DNA of 13,864 nt from CALAEC01 sp050692915. Its GTDB lineage: Bacteria; Actinomycetota; UBA4738; CALAEC01. The DNA is taken from positions 1 to 13,864 of the forward strand of contig JBOGVU010000069.1 of NCBI GenBank assembly GCA_050692915.1. The letters are read 5' to 3'. Shown here piece after piece: positions 7,424 through 13,864 of this stretch (position 1 is the first letter of the stretch; every line of letters starts with the position of its first letter). The position numbers and the translations under genes were made by a program. The notes beneath the pieces are model-generated. The model ran no database searches. It worked only from the letters and a program-made list of their open reading frames with translations, and had not been told where the DNA came from.

Positions 7424-8695
7424 CTAGGCGGTGCGCTCGCGGCGGGGCCGGGCGGGACGGGAGGCGGCCTCGCCCTTCGGGACCAGGGTGGGGTTCACGC
7501 CGTCCATGACCACCTCGCGGTCGATGACGCACTTGCGGACATCCTTCCGCGAGGGCAGGTCGTACATCACGCCGAGGAGGACCTCCTCCATGATGGCCCG
7601 GAGGCCCCGGGCGCCGGTGCCCCGGAGCATGGCCTGGTCGCTGATCGACTCCAGGGCCTCGCCTCGGAACTCGAGCTCGACGTTGTCGAACTGGAAGAAC
7701 TTCTTGTACTGCTTCACCAGGGCGTTCTTCGGCTTCGTCAGGATGTCGACCAGGGCCTGCTTGTCGAGGTTGTGCACGTGAGTCATCACCGGGAGCCGGC
7801 CCACGAACTCGGGGATCAGCCCGTACTTCAGGAGGTCCTCGGGGAGCACCCGGCCCAGGATCTCGCCGAGGTCCTTCTCCTCCACCCGGCGGACGTCGGC
7901 CCCGAACCCCACGCCCTTGGTTCCCACCCGCGACTCCACGATCTTCTCCAGGCCGGCGAACGATCCGCCGCAGATGAACAGAACGTTCGTGGTGTCGATC
8001 TGGATGAACTCCTGGTGGGGGTGCTTCCGTCCGCCCTGGGGCGGCACGCTGGCGGTGGTGCCTTCCAGGATCTTCAGCAGCGCCTGCTGCACGCCCTCGC
8101 CGGACACGTCCCGTGTGATCGAGGGGTTCTCGGACTTCCGGGCGATCTTGTCGACCTCGTCGATGTAGATGATGCCGGTCTCGGCCCGCTTGACGTCGTA
8201 GTCGGCGGCCTGGATCAGCTTCAGGAGGATGTTCTCGACGTCCTCGCCCACGTAGCCCGCCTCGGTCAGCGCGGTGGCGTCGGCGATGGCGAACGGGACG
8301 TTCAGCATCTTGGCCAGCGTCTGGGCCAGGAGGGTCTTGCCGCAGCCGGTCGGACCGAGGAGCAGGATGTTCGACTTCTGGAGCTCCACGTCGTCCTGGG
8401 GCCCCACCTGGATCCGCTTGTAATGGTTGTACACGGCCACGGACAGGACCTTCTTGGCCTGCTCCTGGCCGATGACGTAGTCGTTCAGGAACTCGTAGAT
8501 CTCACGGGGCTTGGGGAGCTCCTCGAGCTTCAGCTCGGAGGTCTCGGACAGCTCCTCTTCGATGATCTCGTTGCAGAGGTCGATGCACTCGTCGCAGATG
8601 TACACGCCGGGGCCGGCGATGAGCTTCTTCACCTGCTTCTGCGATTTCCCGCAGAAGGAGCACTTCAGAAGGTCCGAATCTCCGAACTTGGCCAC
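7424..8695 (-). CDS. clpX: ATP-dependent Clp protease ATP-binding subunit ClpX
   Basis: This 423-residue AAA+ unfoldase recognises tagged proteins, unfolds them with ATP and threads them into ClpP. The N-terminal zinc-binding domain has Cys12, Cys15, Cys34 and Cys37. Next come Walker A GPTGCGKT (114-121), the pore loop GYVG (147-150), Walker B IIYIDE (175-180), the RKH loop (223-225) and the sensor-2 region GARGLR (361-366). The ClpP-docking loop, IGF in E. coli, reads VGF at 262-264. The tail is Arg-rich (RPARPRRER). The start is GTG at 8695, preceded by the purine-rich GAGGGAG. It follows clpP by 39 bases, and the co-location supports a working ClpXP protease. Confidence 0.97.
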   Translation of the reverse strand: MAKFGDSDLLKCSFCGKSQKQVKKLIAGPGVYICDECIDLCNEIIEEELSETSELKLEELPKPREIYEFLNDYVIGQEQAKKVLSVAVYNHYKRIQVGPQDDVELQKSNILLLGPTGCGKTLLAQTLAKMLNVPFAIADATALTEAGYVGEDVENILLKLIQAADYDVKRAETGIIYIDEVDKIARKSENPSITRDVSGEGVQQALLKILEGTTASVPPQGGRKHPHQEFIQIDTTNVLFICGGSFAGLEKIVESRVGTKGVGFGADVRRVEEKDLGEILGRVLPEDLLKYGLIPEFVGRLPVMTHVHNLDKQALVDILTKPKNALVKQYKKFFQFDNVELEFRGEALESISDQAMLRGTGARGLRAIMEEVLLGVMYDLPSRKDVRKCVIDREVVMDGVNPTLVPKGEAASRPARPRRERTA

Positions 8696-8734
8696 GGCTC
8701 CCTCGCGTCGGCTCCCTGTCCTCGGACTCGTATC

Positions 8735-9361
8735 CTACGCCTGTCCGTTGCCCCCGGCCCGCATCTCGACCAGGGTTCGTGACGAGATGATGTCGTCCAC
8801 GATGCCGTAGTCCTTGGCCTGCTCGGCTGTCATGATGAAGTCCCGGTCGGTGTCCTTCTTCACCTTGTCCAGGGCCTGGCCCGTGTGCCGGGCCAGGATC
8901 TCGTCGAGGAGCGCCCGATAGCGGAGGATCTCCTTCGCCTGGATCTCGATGTCCACGGCCTGGCCCCCGGCCTGCCCGTGCGGCTGGTGGATCAGCACCC
9001 GGGAGTGCGGCAGGGCGTAGCGCTTGCCCTCGGTCCCCGCCGCCAGCAGGACGGCCGCGGCGGAGGCCGCCTGGCCCATCACGATCGTGGACACGTCGGA
9101 CTTGATGTACTGCATCGTGTCGTACACCGCGAACAGCGAGGTGATGTCGCCGCCGGGCGAGTTGATGTACACGTTGATGTCCTTCTCCGGGTCCTCGGAC
9201 TCGAGATGGATCAGCTGGGCCATGATCAGGTTCGCCACCTGGTCGTCGATCGGTGTCCCCAGGAACACGATCCGGTCCTTGAGAAGACGCGAGTAGATGT
9301 CGAACGAGCGCTCCCCCCGGTTGGTCTGCTCGATCACGACTGGAACGAGGTAGTCCTTCAT
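8735..9361 (-). CDS. clpP: ATP-dependent Clp protease proteolytic subunit, ClpP2-like
   Basis: This 208-residue serine protease forms the barrel-shaped chamber that degrades substrates delivered by ClpX. The catalytic triad is Ser100, His125 and Asp174; each lies exactly three residues after its E. coli equivalent. The nucleophile segment GQAASAAAVLLAAG (96-109) matches what I recall for actinobacterial ClpP2 rather than ClpP1 (AASMG type), as does DTDRDFIMTAEQAKDYGIVD near the end. The oxyanion segment NSPGG is at 67-71. The ATG overlaps the tig stop by four bases (ATGA), with a GGAAGG ribosome-binding site inside tig, so translation is coupled. No second clpP lies beside it, unlike the clpP1-clpP2 pair of Streptomyces and Mycobacterium. 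Confidence 0.96.
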   Translation of the reverse strand: MKDYLVPVVIEQTNRGERSFDIYSRLLKDRIVFLGTPIDDQVANLIMAQLIHLESEDPEKDINVYINSPGGDITSLFAVYDTMQYIKSDVSTIVMGQAASAAAVLLAAGTEGKRYALPHSRVLIHQPHGQAGGQAVDIEIQAKEILRYRALLDEILARHTGQALDKVKKDTDRDFIMTAEQAKDYGIVDDIISSRTLVEMRAGGNGQA

Positions 9362-10692
9362 CCGTCCTTCCCTTCGGTCTCTTCGGAGTCGGCCCTGGCA
9401 ACCTCAGCATGTTCGACGACCAGGTTGAGGGCTCTATCTCGGATAATATCACCGGCCAGCGAAGTGATCGGTCCGCTGGCTTCGAGCTGTCGCCGGACGT
9501 CCTTGGGGCTGCGGCCCACGTCCTCGGCCAGCGCCTTCACCACGCCGTCGAGGTCCTCGTCGGACACCGTGAGGCCCTCGGCCCGGGCCACGGCCTCCAG
9601 GGCCAGGTCGGCGCGGATGGCCCGGATCGCGTGGGACCGGGCATCCGAACGGAACCGGAGCTCCTCCACGTCGGCGGCCTGCAGGAACTGCTCCAGCGTG
9701 ACGCCCTGGCGCTCCGCCCGGCGCCGGGCCGAGTCCACCCTGGCCTCGGTCTCCGCGTCCACGAGCCGGTCCGGGAGCTCGACGTCCTCGACCATCGCGG
9801 CCAGGACCCCCAGCGCCTCGTCCCGGAGCCGGGCGTCTGCCTGGGCCTCCTTCAGGTCGCCGAGCTTCGCCCGGACGTCGGCCCGGAGCGCCTCCAGGCT
9901 GTCGAACTCCGAGGCAGTCTTGGCGAACTCGTCGTCGAGCGGCGACAGCTTCTTCGCCTTGACCTCCTTGACCAGCACCGAGAACAGGACGTCCTGTCCG
10001 GCCCGGTCGCCGAACCGCTCCGGGAGCTTGGCCCCCACCTTGTGGATGCCGCCGGGGCGGGTCCCCTCGAGCTCGGCGTCGAGCTCGGGGACCAGCCCGC
10101 CGCTGCCGACCTCGTACAGCACGCCCTGGCCCGACAGCTCGGGCACCTCCTCCTGGCCGCCCAGCGTGGCCCGGATGTCGGCGACCACGTAGTCCCCCCG
10201 GGCGGCCGGCCGGCCCACGCTCTCCAGCTCCGCGAACCGCTCCCGGAGCCGGTCGAGCTGCTCGTCGACCTCTCGCTCCGACACCTCGACCAGGGGGCGG
10301 TCGATGCGGATCCCCTTGTAGTCAGCCTCGGCCAGCTCGACGCGGGGCCGGACCTCGACCTCGGCGGTGAACCGCAGGCCCGACGACTCGACGTCCGACA
10401 CGTCCACGTCGTCGAACTCCGGGTCGGCGATGGGGGCCAGCGCGTGCTCCCGGACCGCCTGGAGGTAGAAGGTAGGCAGTGCGTGGTCGAGGAACTCCTG
10501 GATGACCGCGCCGCGGCCGGCCTGGGCGTCGATGATCTTCCGGGGCACCTTCCCCTTCCGGAACCCCGGCACGCTCACCTGCTCGGCGAGGTGCCGGTAG
10601 GCCAGGTCGAGGACCGGTGTGGTCTCCTCGGAGGGCACCTCGACACTGAGCTTGACCCGGTGTTTGTCGACGGTTTCGAGGCTGGTCTGCAT
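9358..10692 (-). CDS. tig: Trigger factor, ribosome-associated chaperone
   Basis: This 444-residue chaperone binds near the ribosome exit tunnel and shields nascent chains. The ribosome-binding signature GFRKGKVP is at residues 43-50. A peptidyl-prolyl isomerase (FKBP-like) domain spans about 162-245, and the long helical chaperone domain runs from about 250 to 430, ending in an acidic tail. In the isomerase domain the usual GFE turn after the strand IGSG reads VPELD, so that activity may be weak. The ATG at 10692 is chosen because MQTSLETVDKHRV is the normal N terminus; an in-frame extension upstream would overlap the preceding gene and the promoter. There is no Shine-Dalgarno, and a 6-bp dyad fills the leader instead. 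The stop overlaps the clpP start. Confidence 0.95.
   Translation of the reverse strand: MQTSLETVDKHRVKLSVEVPSEETTPVLDLAYRHLAEQVSVPGFRKGKVPRKIIDAQAGRGAVIQEFLDHALPTFYLQAVREHALAPIADPEFDDVDVSDVESSGLRFTAEVEVRPRVELAEADYKGIRIDRPLVEVSEREVDEQLDRLRERFAELESVGRPAARGDYVVADIRATLGGQEEVPELSGQGVLYEVGSGGLVPELDAELEGTRPGGIHKVGAKLPERFGDRAGQDVLFSVLVKEVKAKKLSPLDDEFAKTASEFDSLEALRADVRAKLGDLKEAQADARLRDEALGVLAAMVEDVELPDRLVDAETEARVDSARRRAERQGVTLEQFLQAADVEELRFRSDARSHAIRAIRADLALEAVARAEGLTVSDEDLDGVVKALAEDVGRSPKDVRRQLEASGPITSLAGDIIRDRALNLVVEHAEVARADSEETEGKDG
9443..9448 (-). promoter_or_regulatory. Candidate internal -10 box for clpP-clpX inside the end of tig
   Basis: On the minus strand TATTAT (five of six matches to TATAAT) lies inside tig codons 415-417, about 80 bases before the clpP ATG. 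It sits in a run of codons that are unusual for this G+C-rich gene (GGT GAT ATT ATC CGA GAT AGA, residues 414-420), as if base content were held for another purpose. No good -35 hexamer is seen at 16-18 bp. It could be an extra promoter raising clpP-clpX above tig, or chance. Confidence 0.33.
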
Positions 10693-10694
10693 GA

Positions 10695-10712
10695 GGGCGC
10701 GCTGTGGCGCCC
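10695..10712 (-). promoter_or_regulatory. Perfect 6-bp dyad in the tig leader (operator or RNA hairpin)
   Basis: The sequence GGGCGC, six bases of spacer, then GCGCCC forms a perfect inverted repeat. It ends two bases before the tig ATG and starts four bases after the -10 box, so it covers the expected transcription start and nearly the whole 5' leader. As DNA it could be a repressor site; as RNA it would form a strong hairpin directly before the start codon. No Shine-Dalgarno lies in the leader. In such G+C-rich DNA a chance dyad is possible, but the placement is striking. Confidence 0.45.
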
Positions 10713-10716
10713 GGCG

Positions 10717-10722
10717 ATTATA
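10717..10722 (-). promoter_or_regulatory. -10 box of the tig promoter, TATAAT
   Basis: A perfect TATAAT on the minus strand lies 24 bases before the tig ATG, giving a predicted start near 10709-10711 and a leader of about 17-19 bases. The box includes the TAA stop codon of the upstream glycosyltransferase gene (10720-10718), so the promoter is built into its last two codons. The -35 region is weak: TTGGCT at 10743-10738 is only 15 bp upstream of the -10. A perfect -10 box is rare in sequence this rich in G and C. It should drive tig-clpP-clpX as a vegetative promoter. Confidence 0.65.
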
Positions 10723-12181
10723 GGCGAGCGGGCTCCGAGCCAACCGGGTCGTGGGAGTCGCCCACCGTCTCGCGCACGACCTGCCCGGCGCCGGTGCGGC
10801 GCATCTGGCCCCAGATCCCCCGCTTCCGCCGGATCTGGAACATCGACACCAGCCGCTCCACCGCCAGGATCTGGTGGTACCCCAGGAACTCCAGGAACGC
10901 CGCGGCGAACAGCATCAGGCGGTCCCGGACGCGAGGGTATCGGGAGAGCAGCATCGTCTCGATCCCCACGGCCATCTCCGACAGCAGGATGCCGTACAGG
11001 AGCGCCAGGACCACGAACAGCGCCACGAACGACGGCTCGGCGATCCCCAGCACGAACATGATCGGGAGGAGGAGGTAGCCGGTGACCTCGATCACCGGGG
11101 ACAGGGCCTCGAACAGCCAGAAGTACGGCATCCCCACCATGCCCACGACGCCGTACCGGGGGTTCAGGGTCATCCTCCGGTACCGCCACAGGGTCTCCAT
11201 GAGCCCGCGGTGCCACCGGTTCCGCTGCCGGCGGAGCGTCCGGAGATCCGAGGGGACCTCGGTCCAGCAGATCGGATCCGGGGAGAAGATGATCCGGTAG
11301 GGCGTCCCGGCCCGCCGGTAGCGCTGGTGGAGACGCATCACGAGCTCCATGTCCTCGGTCACGGTGTCCGTGGCGTAGCCCCCGGCGTCCAGCACGGCCT
11401 CCCGGCGGAACACCCCGAACGCCCCGGAGATGATCAGGAGAGCGCCGAACCGGCTCCACCCGGCCCGCCCGGTGAAGAACGCCCGGACGTACTCCAACAC
11501 TTGGAAGCGCTCGATCCACTTCCGGGGAAGCCGCATCTCCATGACCTGGCCCTCCCGCACCACAGCGCCGTTCATCGGTCGAACGGTTCCCCCCACGGCC
11601 ATGACCGTCTCGTCCTCGATGAACAGGCGGGACGCTCGCAGCAGCGCCTCGGCGTCGAGGAGCGAGTCGGCATCGACCTGGCACACCAGCGGGTACCGGG
11701 CCAGGTTCACCGCCGCGTTCAGGGCGTCGGCCCGTCCTCCATTCTCCTTATCGATCACCGTGAGGTTGGGGTGCCGGAGGGACCGGAAGACCCGGCGCAC
11801 GGTCACGGTGTCGAGCTGCCGGCGGTAGATCTGGGGCACCTCGACCAGCGCGAAAGCCTCGATCATCATCGGCAGGGTCCGATCCGACGACCCGTCGTTG
11901 GCCACCACGACCTCGAACTCCGGGTAGTGCAGCGACAGCAGGGACCGCACGCTGGGCACGATCCCCACCTCCTCGTTGAGCGCGGGCACCAGGATCGACA
12001 CCGGCTTGTAGAAGTCCCGCTCCAGGAGGTCCTTGAGGGCCACCTGCGGGAGCTCTCGCGAGTACACGATCACCGAACGCAGGCCCAGATAGCCGAAGAG
12101 CGCGTACAGGAGGTTCAGGGCCGCGAAGTACGCCAGCACGAACTGCTGGTAGACGAGCAGGAGGATCCCGAGAACGCTCAC
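10718..12181 (-). CDS. Membrane-bound family 2 glycosyltransferase, processive type
   Basis: This 487-residue inner-membrane GT2 enzyme belongs to the cellulose / hyaluronan / poly-N-acetylglucosamine synthase-like group. One or two N-terminal membrane segments span about 5-38. The cytoplasmic catalytic domain has VPALNEE (65-71), NDGSSD (95-100), the DAD metal-binding motif (170-172), TED with the catalytic Asp (275-277) and QRNRW (319-323), the QxxRW acceptor motif of processive enzymes. Three or so membrane segments follow, at about 345-375, 378-402 and 424-445. There is no PilZ domain. The product sugar cannot be read from the sequence. The start is GTG at 12181, overlapping the stop of the HEAT gene (GTGA), with GGGAGG just upstream; the frame open beyond is a shadow. 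It stops with TAA inside the tig -10 box. Confidence 0.9.
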   Translation of the reverse strand: MSVLGILLLVYQQFVLAYFAALNLLYALFGYLGLRSVIVYSRELPQVALKDLLERDFYKPVSILVPALNEEVGIVPSVRSLLSLHYPEFEVVVANDGSSDRTLPMMIEAFALVEVPQIYRRQLDTVTVRRVFRSLRHPNLTVIDKENGGRADALNAAVNLARYPLVCQVDADSLLDAEALLRASRLFIEDETVMAVGGTVRPMNGAVVREGQVMEMRLPRKWIERFQVLEYVRAFFTGRAGWSRFGALLIISGAFGVFRREAVLDAGGYATDTVTEDMELVMRLHQRYRRAGTPYRIIFSPDPICWTEVPSDLRTLRRQRNRWHRGLMETLWRYRRMTLNPRYGVVGMVGMPYFWLFEALSPVIEVTGYLLLPIMFVLGIAEPSFVALFVVLALLYGILLSEMAVGIETMLLSRYPRVRDRLMLFAAAFLEFLGYHQILAVERLVSMFQIRRKRGIWGQMRRTGAGQVVRETVGDSHDPVGSEPARL

Positions 12182-13455
12182 ACCGCCTCCCGAAGTGCCC
12201 GGGCCTGGTGCGCATCGAGGCGCCCCGCGTCCAGCAGGACCTGGAGCGCCATCTGCCGCGCGTACCGGTCCGGATGGGTGCGGGAGGCCCGCTGCAGGAG
12301 GTCGGGCCCGTTCAGCCCGAGCCCCAGCAGCCCGTGGGCGGCGGCCTTCCTGACCCACCACGACTCGTCCCCGAGGCCGCGCCACAGCGCCGGCGTGGCC
12401 ACCTCCGTCTGCAGGAGCATGGCGGTGCGGGCCGCCTGGACCCGGACGAACTCGACCCGGTCCCCCATGGCGTCGGCCAGTCCGGCGGCCGCGGTCGTCG
12501 GGAGCATCCCCAGCCGGCCGAGGGCCCGCAGAGCGGCGGCCCGGACCTCGGCATCGGAGTCGGCCACGTGGGCGGCCACGTCCTCGGCCAGACCCAGCAG
12601 CTTCAGCCGGCCCACAGCGTCGATCGCCCTGGCCACGAGCCCGGCCCGCTGGTTGGCAGGAGAGGCCGCCAGGACCATCCCCAGCACCCGGGGAGCGGCG
12701 CCTTCGAGCAGGAGCATGGCCTCCTCCACCGCTCCGGCGGGGATCTCAGAGGTCATCACGGCCTCGGCCATCCCCAGCACGGCCCGGTCGTACCGGCGCC
12801 CTTCGGGCATCCGGGCCAGGCTCCGGGCCAGGCTCCGCAGGGCCATGAGCCGGACTGCCGGCTCGCGATCGTCGAGGAGCCGCAGCAACGGCTCGACCGA
12901 CTGGGCCAGCCGGGCCTTGGCCAGGGACTCCAGGGCGTCGAGGCGCCCGGACAGCCGGCGGCGCCTCAACGGCCGGAGCAACCTGACCAGGCCCCGGCCG
13001 GGAGCGTCCAGCTCGCTCCGCTCCAGGAGCCGCCGGCCGATGTCGTACCGGCGCACCAGGCCCTCCACCCGCTCCCCCTCGGTGCCCGTGAGGTGCTCCC
13101 GGAGGTCCAGGAGGGTCTCCACGCCCTCGGAGGACAGGGGGCCCGGGGGCGGGGTCCGGCCCTCGAACAGCACGGCCACCCAGCGACCCGTCCACTCGTC
13201 CAGCCGCACCCGGCGGTTGCGCTCGCGACGGGTGGAGATCATGTGGTAGGCGATGACGTACGAGCCGATCGTGATCAGGGCCAGGGCCGTCACGGCCACG
13301 GAGGCCACCAGGATCGTGATGAGCTCGCCACCCTCGAGCGCCCGGGCGGCGCTCAGGGCGAAACCCCAGGTCAGGAAGCCGAGGGTGAGGGCCTCGAAAG
13401 CGAAGACGACCAGGACGAGAAGCGCGTAGAGGTCGTCACCGTACCGGCGCCACAT
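12178..13455 (-). CDS. Two-helix membrane protein with cytoplasmic HEAT repeats
   Basis: This 425-residue protein has two hydrophobic helices (about 10-35 and 45-70) forming an N-terminal membrane hairpin. An Arg-rich cytoplasmic face follows (75-84), then a helical solenoid. HEAT-type repeats are visible from the pattern D..x(E)VR..A..ALG.LG at about 196-212, 298-315, 331-347 and 362-379, with a weaker one at 396-411. The spacing of the VR pairs at 303, 337 and 368 is 31-34 residues, right for HEAT. No catalytic motif is seen, so a scaffold or regulator role is inferred. It overlaps the receiver gene by 20 bases at its start and the glycosyltransferase gene by 4 at its end. That placement suggests it links the phosphorylated receiver to the glycosyltransferase at the membrane. 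ATG at 13455 is preceded by GAAGG. Confidence 0.85.
   Translation of the reverse strand: MWRRYGDDLYALLVLVVFAFEALTLGFLTWGFALSAARALEGGELITILVASVAVTALALITIGSYVIAYHMISTRRERNRRVRLDEWTGRWVAVLFEGRTPPPGPLSSEGVETLLDLREHLTGTEGERVEGLVRRYDIGRRLLERSELDAPGRGLVRLLRPLRRRRLSGRLDALESLAKARLAQSVEPLLRLLDDREPAVRLMALRSLARSLARMPEGRRYDRAVLGMAEAVMTSEIPAGAVEEAMLLLEGAAPRVLGMVLAASPANQRAGLVARAIDAVGRLKLLGLAEDVAAHVADSDAEVRAAALRALGRLGMLPTTAAAGLADAMGDRVEFVRVQAARTAMLLQTEVATPALWRGLGDESWWVRKAAAHGLLGLGLNGPDLLQRASRTHPDRYARQMALQVLLDAGRLDAHQARALREAV
12811..12834. repeat. Two perfect tandem copies of a 12-bp unit inside the HEAT gene
   Basis: The plus-strand unit CCGGGCCAGGCT occurs twice without a gap. On the coding strand it doubles the residues Ser-Leu-Ala-Arg near residues 208-215 (SLARSLAR), in a helix of the first clear HEAT repeat. 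The length is a multiple of three, so the frame is kept. It looks like recent slippage. Confidence 0.85.
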
Positions 13456-13831
13456 CGTCCGTCGCCTTCATCCATCGGTTCACGCGGGCCACCAGCTCCC
13501 GAGGGCTGAAGGGCTTGGTCACGTAGTCGTTCGCGCCCCACTCCAGGGCTCGCACGATGTTGTCCTCCTGCCGCTGGCCGGAGAGCATGATCACCGGGGT
13601 CGTCCGGCCGAGCTCGTGGCGGACCAGGCGGAGGAGCTCCAGGCCGGTCCCGCCGGGGAGGTTCACGTCGAGGATCACAAGCCTGTGGCCGCTCGCCCGC
13701 AGGGCGGATTCGCCGGCCACGGCGTCGGTGGCCAGCTCGACCTCGTGCCCGGCCAGGCCGAGGGAGACCTCGACCACCTTGCCGACCGAGCGGTCGTCCT
13801 CGACCACCAGGATCCGATTGGGCTCGCTCAC
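13436..13831 (-). CDS. Single-domain response regulator (receiver only)
   Basis: This 131-residue CheY-like receiver has no output domain. The acidic pocket Glu11-Asp12-Asp13, the phospho-acceptor Asp55 (ILDVNLP), the switch residue Ser84 (MLSG) and Lys106 (TKPF) are all present, so it should be phosphorylated by a histidine kinase, which is not in the window. The VTKPFSPRELVARV ending is the kind seen in OmpR-type receivers, but the protein stops soon after, 20 bases into the HEAT gene. The start is GTG at 13831 with a strong GGAGG at 13837-13841. As the first of three overlapping genes it probably signals to its neighbours by protein contact rather than by binding DNA. Confidence 0.93.
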   Translation of the reverse strand: MSEPNRILVVEDDRSVGKVVEVSLGLAGHEVELATDAVAGESALRASGHRLVILDVNLPGGTGLELLRLVRHELGRTTPVIMLSGQRQEDNIVRALEWGANDYVTKPFSPRELVARVNRWMKATDDVAPVR

Positions 13832-13864
13832 GCACTCCTCCGGGTCGGTCCTTCTCCCTAGGTC
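13832..13864. other. Right-edge stretch before the receiver gene
   Basis: These 33 bases hold the receiver's ribosome-binding site and nothing else I can name. No promoter is seen, and all forward-reading frames are too short to tell whether another minus-strand gene precedes the operon beyond the edge. Confidence 0.6.

Noticed and set aside
7419..7532. Longer start for the MBL-fold protein, overlapping clpX
   Set aside because: The extra 38 residues are Arg/Pro/Gly-rich shadow sequence; the conserved fold begins after the GTG at 7418.
8732..8737. TAGGAT overlapping the clpP stop as a -10 box for clpX
   Set aside because: Only four of six matches and no -35 candidate at normal spacing; clpX is more simply served by transcripts from tig or clpP.
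10693..10760. CIRCE or HAIR heat-shock operators before tig
   Set aside because: Neither consensus is present; the only dyad there is GGGCGC-N6-GCGCCC.

Overview
The window looks like chromosomal core sequence from a very G+C-rich bacterium, most probably an actinomycetote outside the well-studied genera. G and C dominate third codon positions throughout, and GTG starts are common (fabF, folC, the metallo-hydrolase gene, clpX, the glycosyltransferase gene and the receiver gene). The minus-strand order tig, clpP, clpX, valS, folC, ndk is the order I know from Streptomyces and its relatives. The ClpP active-site segment is of the actinobacterial ClpP2 type. No mobile element, CRISPR array, tRNA or rRNA was seen. 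Genes are packed tightly: no stretch over 40 bases lacks a gene inside the coding blocks, and none over 300 bases exists anywhere.

Layout: (1) Positions 1-2478, plus strand: a type II fatty-acid synthesis operon with the end of fabH, then fabG, acpP and fabF, overlapping or separated by at most 15 bases. (2) Positions 2483-10692, minus strand, read right to left: tig, clpP, clpX, a small MBL-fold hydrolase, valS, folC, ndk. It runs head-on into fabF with only four bases between the stop codons. tig, clpP and clpX form a protein folding and quality-control block; valS, folC and ndk are housekeeping genes for translation, folate and nucleotide pools. (3) Positions 10718-13831, minus strand: three overlapping genes for a stand-alone response-regulator receiver, a two-helix membrane protein with a HEAT-repeat solenoid, and a processive-type family 2 glycosyltransferase. 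The overlaps imply one transcript and a shared job, plausibly phosphorylation-controlled synthesis of an extracellular or cell-wall polysaccharide. This is the least explained part of the window.

Regulatory signals are few. The clearest is a perfect TATAAT box in front of tig that contains the stop codon of the glycosyltransferase gene, followed by a perfect 6-bp dyad filling the short tig leader. Weaker candidates lie inside the end of tig (for clpP-clpX) and just before valS (leaderless). Other points for a second look are the lone ClpP2-like clpP where relatives carry a pair, and an MBLAC1-like hydrolase whose bridging metal-ligand aspartate appears to be replaced by histidine.
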